From the NCBI GenBank assembly GCA_036519575.1, contig DATDKZ010000013.1, forward strand, positions 1-8,755: DNA of 8,755 bases. Reading direction: 5' to 3'. Positions 5,603-8,755 of the stretch are shown one piece after another. Within the stretch, counting starts at the first letter, position 1. Each line of letters opens with the position of its first letter. The notes under the pieces are model-generated. The model ran no database searches. It had not been told where the DNA came from and saw only the letters and a list, made by a program, of their open reading frames with translations. Source of the DNA: AC-69 sp036519575. GTDB taxonomy: Bacteria; Actinomycetota; UBA4738; HRBIN12. Made by a program: the position numbers and the translations under genes.

Positions 5603-6436
5603 TCAGTGGATATCGGCCGCGGTGAGCTGAGCTTGATAGGGCCCCCGGCCGGTCACGCACCACGCCCCGCACGTCGCCGCCAGGCGCAGGGCCTCGGGCA
5701 CGGCGTACCCGGCGCCGAGGGCGAACGTGAGCCCGGCGGCGAAGCTGTCCCCTCCGCCGTAGGTGTCCACCAGCGGCCCGGGGAGCGGGACCGGATCGTA
5801 CGTGCCCGAAGCGCCGTCGGCGGTCTCGAACGAGCCGCCCTTCATGCCGTCGGTTCGAACGAGCAGCCCCGGCCGATGAGACAGGAACGAGGGGTCGAGC
5901 CGCTCGGAGGGATCGCGTCCGCTGCCGACCAGGGCGTCGAGCGGCACGTCGGCGGCGGCCAGCAGCCCCATTACGCGACCGGTGGCCACCAGGACCCGTG
6001 CCCTTCGGGCCGCACGGACCGCCGCGACGTCCCCGGCGGTCAGGAACAGGGCGTCCACTGACGCCAACTCGTCCCACGGGAGGGGATCCTCGGCAAGGGG
6101 CTGCAGCCGCTCGCCGAGGGTGGTGATGGTGCGCTCGCCGGTTGCGTCGATGAACGTCACACCGCGGCGGGTGGGCTCCTTCCGCTTTGCGGCCTCGACC
6201 CGTGGACCGAGGGACTCGAGCTCTAGGTGGGCCCGCTCTCCGACGGGGTCCGTTCCCAGTGCGGTGAGGAACGTGCAGTCCCCGGACAGCTTGTGGAGCT
6301 GGACCGCGGCCACGGCGCCACCGCCCGCTGGCTCCTCCCACCACTCGGTGGCGTGGACGATCTCCCCGGCGTTCGGGACGTGATCCACCCGGCCGAACTC
6401 GATCCACTCCATGTGGCCGACCACCGCCGTTCGCAC
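5603..6436 (-). CDS. PfkB-family carbohydrate or nucleoside kinase
   Basis: A 277-residue ribokinase-fold protein predicted to transfer phosphate from ATP to a sugar or nucleoside hydroxyl in the cytoplasm. The N-terminal strand VVGHMEWIEFGRVDHVPNAGE (5-25) and the EEPAGGGAVAAV glycine stretch (34-45) match the substrate-binding side of the family. ALGTDPVGE (59-67) is the usual GxDxxG segment. The second PfkB signature is DTYGGGDSFAAG (224-235), with D230 as catalytic base and the anion-hole glycines in the form GGGD where GAGD is common. Length is slightly short of the usual 290-330. The GTG at 6434-6436 is chosen because VRTAVVGH begins the first strand and a -10-like GACACT lies 7 nt upstream; a further upstream ATG would run into selD. 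The gene is head to head with selD (49 nt between starts). The substrate is not apparent. Confidence 0.85.
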   Translation of the reverse strand: MRTAVVGHMEWIEFGRVDHVPNAGEIVHATEWWEEPAGGGAVAAVQLHKLSGDCTFLTALGTDPVGERAHLELESLGPRVEAAKRKEPTRRGVTFIDATGERTITTLGERLQPLAEDPLPWDELASVDALFLTAGDVAAVRAARRARVLVATGRVMGLLAAADVPLDALVGSGRDPSERLDPSFLSHRPGLLVRTDGMKGGSFETADGASGTYDPVPLPGPLVDTYGGGDSFAAGLTFALGAGYAVPEALRLAATCGAWCVTGRGPYQAQLTAADIH

Positions 6437-6443
6437 GGCAGGG

Positions 6444-6449
6444 AGTGTC
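6444..6449 (-). promoter_or_regulatory. Possible -10 box (GACACT) of the PfkB-type kinase gene
   Basis: On the minus strand GACACT lies 7 nt before the GTG at 6436. It keeps only the A2 and T6 positions of TANNNT, so it is weak alone, but the spacing matches the neighbouring leaderless genes and no Shine-Dalgarno sequence is present. Confidence 0.25.
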
Positions 6450-6473
6450 GCATCTGGTACGAGTGGCCGGCGG

Positions 6474-6479
6474 TATCCT
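6474..6479 (+). promoter_or_regulatory. Putative -10 box (TATCCT) of selD
   Basis: TATCCT lies 6 nt before the ATG at 6486, with no Shine-Dalgarno sequence between, which indicates a leaderless mRNA. This supports the internal ATG over the upstream ATG at 6411. Confidence 0.5.
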
Positions 6480-6485
6480 CGGATC

Positions 6486-7538
6486 ATGCGCGAGGACGTG
6501 CGGCTCACGACGTTCAGCCATGGTGCCGGCTGCGCCTGCAAGCTCGGACCGGCCCATCTGGACGAGGTGCTTGGTCAGCTCGAGGCCCCGGCCATGCCTA
6601 GGGAGGTGCTCGTCTCCGCCGAGACCGGTGACGATGCCGCGGTGTACCTGCTGCCCGACGGTCGGGGGCTCGTGGCGACGGTCGATTTCTTCACCCCGAT
6701 CGTGGACGATGCGTACGATTGGGGCCGCATCGCCGCAGCGAACGCCTTCAGCGACGTGTACGCGATGGGCGGATCTCCTGTCCTGGCCCTCAACCTGACG
6801 AGCTGGCCGGTGGACGACCTCCCCCTCGAGCTCTTGGCCCGGGTGATGCAGGGGGGACAGGACGTTGCGGAGCAGGCCGGGGTGGCCGTGGTGGGCGGCC
6901 ACTCCATCACCGATCCCGAGCCCAAGTACGGCATGGTGGCCATGGGGTTCGTGCCCGTCGAGCGGATCGTCCGGAACTCGACGGCCCCACACGGAGCCGC
7001 CCTGTTCCTGACCAAGCCGCTCGGCCTGGGCATCATCACCACCGCGATCAAACGGCAGATGGCCACCGACCTCCAGGTCAAGGCCGCCGTCGAGGTCATG
7101 ACCATGCTGAACGCCGACGCATCGGCGGCAATGGTGGAGGGCGACGCGCGCGCCGCCACCGACGTGACCGGGTTCGGCTTCCTCGGGCACCTCCACAGGA
7201 TGCTGGCCGCCTCGGGCGTGGCCGCGTCGGTCTTCGCAGGCGCCGTCCCCGTCCTTCCCGAGGTCCTCGACCTGGCCGACGCGGACGTCGTGCCGAGCGG
7301 CACCAGGCGCAACCACGCCTACCTCCAGCCCTTCCTGGACTGGGGGGAGCTCACCGAGCCCGAGCAGCTGGTCCTGGCCGATGCCCAGACCTCCGGCGGC
7401 CTCCTGATCGCCGCCGCCGACCCCGAGGACATGCGGCTTCGCCTAGTGGGACGAGGGGTTCAGGCGGTGGAGATCGGCCTCACCGAGGAGGGTGAGCCCG
7501 GCCACATCACGGTCGAGGGAAGGCTCACGGCCGACTGA
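6486..7538 (+). CDS. selD: Selenide, water dikinase (selenophosphate synthetase), cysteine form
   Basis: A 350-residue enzyme that makes selenophosphate from selenide and ATP, the selenium donor for selenocysteine and for selenouridine in tRNA. The N-terminal catalytic loop is SHGAGCACKL (11-20); C16 and K19 match Cys17 and Lys20 of the E. coli enzyme. Metal and nucleotide residues are visible in ETGDDAAV (46-53), TVDFFTPIVDD (65-75), NAFSDVYAMGG (86-96) and VGGHSITD (136-143), and the AIRS-like C-terminal domain follows to DAQTSGGLL. The catalytic residue is Cys, not an in-frame TGA, so this copy is not itself a selenoprotein. The ATG at 6486 is chosen from homology to MREDVRLTTFSHGAGC and from the -10 box 6 nt upstream. 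No selA, selB, tRNA-Sec or mnmH is in the window, so the selenium use it serves is unknown. The mec gene follows after 49 nt. Confidence 0.96.
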   Translation: MREDVRLTTFSHGAGCACKLGPAHLDEVLGQLEAPAMPREVLVSAETGDDAAVYLLPDGRGLVATVDFFTPIVDDAYDWGRIAAANAFSDVYAMGGSPVLALNLTSWPVDDLPLELLARVMQGGQDVAEQAGVAVVGGHSITDPEPKYGMVAMGFVPVERIVRNSTAPHGAALFLTKPLGLGIITTAIKRQMATDLQVKAAVEVMTMLNADASAAMVEGDARAATDVTGFGFLGHLHRMLAASGVAASVFAGAVPVLPEVLDLADADVVPSGTRRNHAYLQPFLDWGELTEPEQLVLADAQTSGGLLIAAADPEDMRLRLVGRGVQAVEIGLTEEGEPGHITVEGRLTAD

Positions 7539-7568
7539 ACCGCGATTCAGGGAATAGGGGCCCGCTGC

Positions 7569-7574
7569 TACAGT
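7569..7574 (+). promoter_or_regulatory. Putative extended -10 box (TGCTACAGT) of mec
   Basis: TACAGT is preceded by TGC, giving an extended -10. It lies 13 nt before the ATG at 7588, so the leader would be only about 7 nt, and no Shine-Dalgarno sequence is seen. TTCAGG, 17 nt upstream (7546-7551), is a poor -35. Read-through from selD is also possible. Confidence 0.35.
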
Positions 7575-7587
7575 TATCGCTGTTGCA

Positions 7588-8001
7588 ATGGTCGAGCTGG
7601 ACACCCTCTTCGTCAAGGAGATCCTCGAACACGGGCTGCGGGAGCTCCCCAATGAGGCCTGCGGGCTGATCGCGGGGAGCGACGGAAGCGCCGTGAGGGT
7701 GTTCACCATGCGCAACATGGACGAGAGCGCCATGTCCTATCGGCTCGACCCCACCGAGCAGCTGCGGGTCACGAAGGAGATCGAGGAAACGGGCTCCGAG
7801 CTGTGGGGCATCTACCACACGCACACGCACACAGAGGCCTATCCCTCGGAGACCGATCGCGACCGAGCGCGTTGGGTGCAACCGTTCTACCCCGACGTGT
7901 ATTACGTGCTGATGTCCCTGTCCGACCGGGACAACCCGGTGGTCCGGGCCTTCCGCATCACCGACGGCGAGGTCGCCGAGGAGGAGCTGTCGATCCGATG
8001 A
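7588..8001 (+). CDS. mec: Mec-type JAMM/MPN+ zinc metallopeptidase (M67 family)
   Basis: A 137-residue single-domain JAMM protease, the usual length for stand-alone bacterial members. The zinc-site residues are E23 (PNEACGL), H77 and H79 (YHTHT), S87 and D90 (PSETD), which fits E...HxH...SxxD. The wording HTHTHTEAYPSETD, with Thr after the second His, is like the Mec group. In Mycobacterium tuberculosis Mec removes newly made cysteine from the C-terminus of the sulfur carrier CysO. Here the gene overlaps the next one by 4 nt (ATGA), a MoeZ-type E1 enzyme that thiocarboxylates such carriers, which strongly supports a sulfur-carrier role in the cytoplasm. An extra His81 arises within a CACACG repeat at 7816-7833. 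The carrier and the cysteine synthase are not in the window. The start ATG has no ribosome site. Confidence 0.88.
   Translation: MVELDTLFVKEILEHGLRELPNEACGLIAGSDGSAVRVFTMRNMDESAMSYRLDPTEQLRVTKEIEETGSELWGIYHTHTHTEAYPSETDRDRARWVQPFYPDVYYVLMSLSDRDNPVVRAFRITDGEVAEEELSIR
7816..7833 (+). repeat. CACACG hexamer repeat inside mec
   Basis: Two exact CACACG units and a third ending in A encode alternating His-Thr at the zinc site (residues 77-82). Length change by one unit would remain in frame and add or remove one His-Thr pair. Confidence 0.6.
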
Positions 8002-8755
8002 GCCCGGGGTTCACCGAGGATCAGGTCCGCCGATACTCGCGCCACATCATCCTGCCCGGGATCGGGGGGGAGGGCCAGCGAAAGCTGCTCGATTCGAAGG
8101 TCCTGGTGATCGGGGCGGGCGGCCTCGGTTCTCCGGTGGCGATGTACCTGGCGGCCGCGGGGGTGGGAACGCTGGGGATCCTGGACTTCGACCGGGTGGA
8201 CGAGTCCAACCTGCAGAGGCAGATCCTGCACTCGACCCCCGATGTGGGACGGCCGAAGGTGGCGAGCGCCGTGGACCGGCTCCAGGCCATCAACCCGACC
8301 ATCGAGATCGTTCCGTACGACACCATCCTGTCCTCGTCCAACGCCTTCGAGATCCTGGAGCCATGGGACGTGGTGGTTGATGGGACCGACAACTTCCCCG
8401 TGCGCTACCTGGTGAACGACGCGACACAGATGCTGGGCAAGCCCCTCGTCTACGGGTCGATCTACCAGTGGGATGGACAGGCAACCGTGTTCATGCCGGG
8501 CCACGAGGCACCGTGTTACCGGTGCCTGTTCCCCCAGCCGCCACCGCCGGGCACTGTCCCTTCGTGCGCGGAGGGCGGCGTGTTCGGCGTGCTGCCCGGC
8601 ATCGTCGGCAGCATCCAGGCCACGGAGGCAATCAAGCTGGTCACCGGCGTGGGCGAGCCGTTGATCGGCCGCCTCCTACTGTTCGATGCCCAGGCCATGG
8701 ACTTCACCACAGTGCGCGTCCGGTGGGATGCCGATTGCCCGGTATGCGGTAAGGA
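7998..8755 (+). CDS. moeZ: MoeZ/MoeB/ThiF-family E1 adenylyltransferase (3' end beyond window)
   Basis: The first 252 codons of an E1-like enzyme that adenylates the C-terminus of a ubiquitin-like sulfur carrier (CysO, MoaD or ThiS type). N-terminal RYSRHIILPGIG (12-23) is typical. The nucleotide loop is GAGGLGSP (39-46), the catalytic arginine region NLQRQILH (71-78, R74) is followed by K87, and DGTDNF (128-133) carries the metal-binding aspartate. Two CxxC pairs bind structural zinc: C173/C176 and C247/C250. PSCAEGGVFG (188-197) contains C190, the position of the conserved cysteine. MoeZ proteins add a C-terminal rhodanese domain that donates sulfur; the window ends before it could be seen, so MoeB without rhodanese remains possible. 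The ATG overlaps the mec stop as ATGA, so translation is probably coupled. It is absent from a stop-bounded search only because it runs off the end. Confidence 0.9.
   Translation, partial: MSPGFTEDQVRRYSRHIILPGIGGEGQRKLLDSKVLVIGAGGLGSPVAMYLAAAGVGTLGILDFDRVDESNLQRQILHSTPDVGRPKVASAVDRLQAINPTIEIVPYDTILSSSNAFEILEPWDVVVDGTDNFPVRYLVNDATQMLGKPLVYGSIYQWDGQATVFMPGHEAPCYRCLFPQPPPPGTVPSCAEGGVFGVLPGIVGSIQATEAIKLVTGVGEPLIGRLLLFDAQAMDFTTVRVRWDADCPVCGK

Noticed and set aside
6411..6485. Upstream ATG at 6411 giving selD 25 extra residues
   Set aside because: The extra residues do not resemble SelD, overlap the start of the divergent kinase gene, and would run through the selD -10 box.
6437..6541. Upstream ATG for the PfkB-type kinase (35 extra residues)
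   Set aside because: It would lie inside selD on the opposite strand, and the first strand of the fold begins only at the GTG at 6436.
5538..7316. Minus-strand frame continuing from the zinc-ribbon gene to give an 891-codon reading frame
   Set aside because: The upstream part is out of frame with the PfkB-type kinase gene and antisense to selD. The ribosome site and the ribbon motif place the start at 5537.
6486..7538. In-frame TGA or selenocysteine element in selD
   Set aside because: The catalytic position is an ordinary Cys codon, and the only in-frame TGA is the final stop codon.
7545..7556. Short palindrome (ATTC-AGG-GAAT) after selD as a terminator
   Set aside because: A 4-bp AT-rich stem is too weak to support a terminator call.
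1..8755. tRNA, rRNA, CRISPR array, insertion sequence or prophage genes
   Set aside because: I saw no repeat-spacer pattern, transposase or integrase motif, tRNA cloverleaf or rRNA segment on either strand.

Overview
The window is a densely packed, high-GC stretch of bacterial chromosome, most probably from a member of the Actinomycetota outside the well-studied genera. The evidence for this is an InhA-like enoyl reductase, a Mec-type metallopeptidase overlapping a MoeZ-type E1 enzyme, a Tat-targeted lipoprotein, and repeated leaderless gene starts, where a TANNNT-like -10 box lies only 6-8 nt before the start codon. I see no rRNA, tRNA, CRISPR array, insertion sequence or phage gene, and no gene-free stretch longer than about 110 bases.

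Layout. 64-858 (+) encodes a class I SAM-dependent methyltransferase. It converges, with a 1-nt gap, on 860-1126 (-), a small basic-tailed protein of unknown function. 1178-2188 (-) encodes an adenosine-deaminase-superfamily enzyme, divergent from 2300-3088 (+), an FabI/InhA-type enoyl-ACP reductase. 3135-4631 (+) encodes a predicted Tat-exported amidohydrolase lipoprotein, which converges, with a 9-nt gap, on 4641-5537 (-), a zinc-ribbon protein with one membrane segment. 5603-6436 (-) encodes a PfkB-type kinase, head to head with 6486-7538 (+), selenide, water dikinase (SelD). This is followed by 7588-8001 (+), a JAMM/Mec metallopeptidase, and 7998 to the window end (+), the first 252 codons of a MoeZ/MoeB/ThiF-type E1 enzyme.

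How the genes relate. Most look like independent housekeeping or accessory genes with their own promoters: nucleoside deamination, fatty-acid elongation, sugar or nucleoside phosphorylation, and methyl transfer. The only tight functional pair is mec-moeZ, which overlap by 4 nt. In known systems MoeZ thiocarboxylates a ubiquitin-like sulfur carrier and Mec trims the cysteine-loaded carrier. SelD just upstream shows that the organism activates selenium, so the right-hand end is a chalcogen (S/Se) neighbourhood. The sulfur carrier and cysteine synthase expected of such a pathway would lie beyond the window.

I did not find a clear undescribed system. The best leads are the leaderless -10 pattern, altered active-site positions in the adenosine-deaminase-like enzyme, an FabI that combines an InhA-like active site with a short substrate loop, the long N-terminal extension of the Tat lipoprotein, and the S/Se gene grouping.
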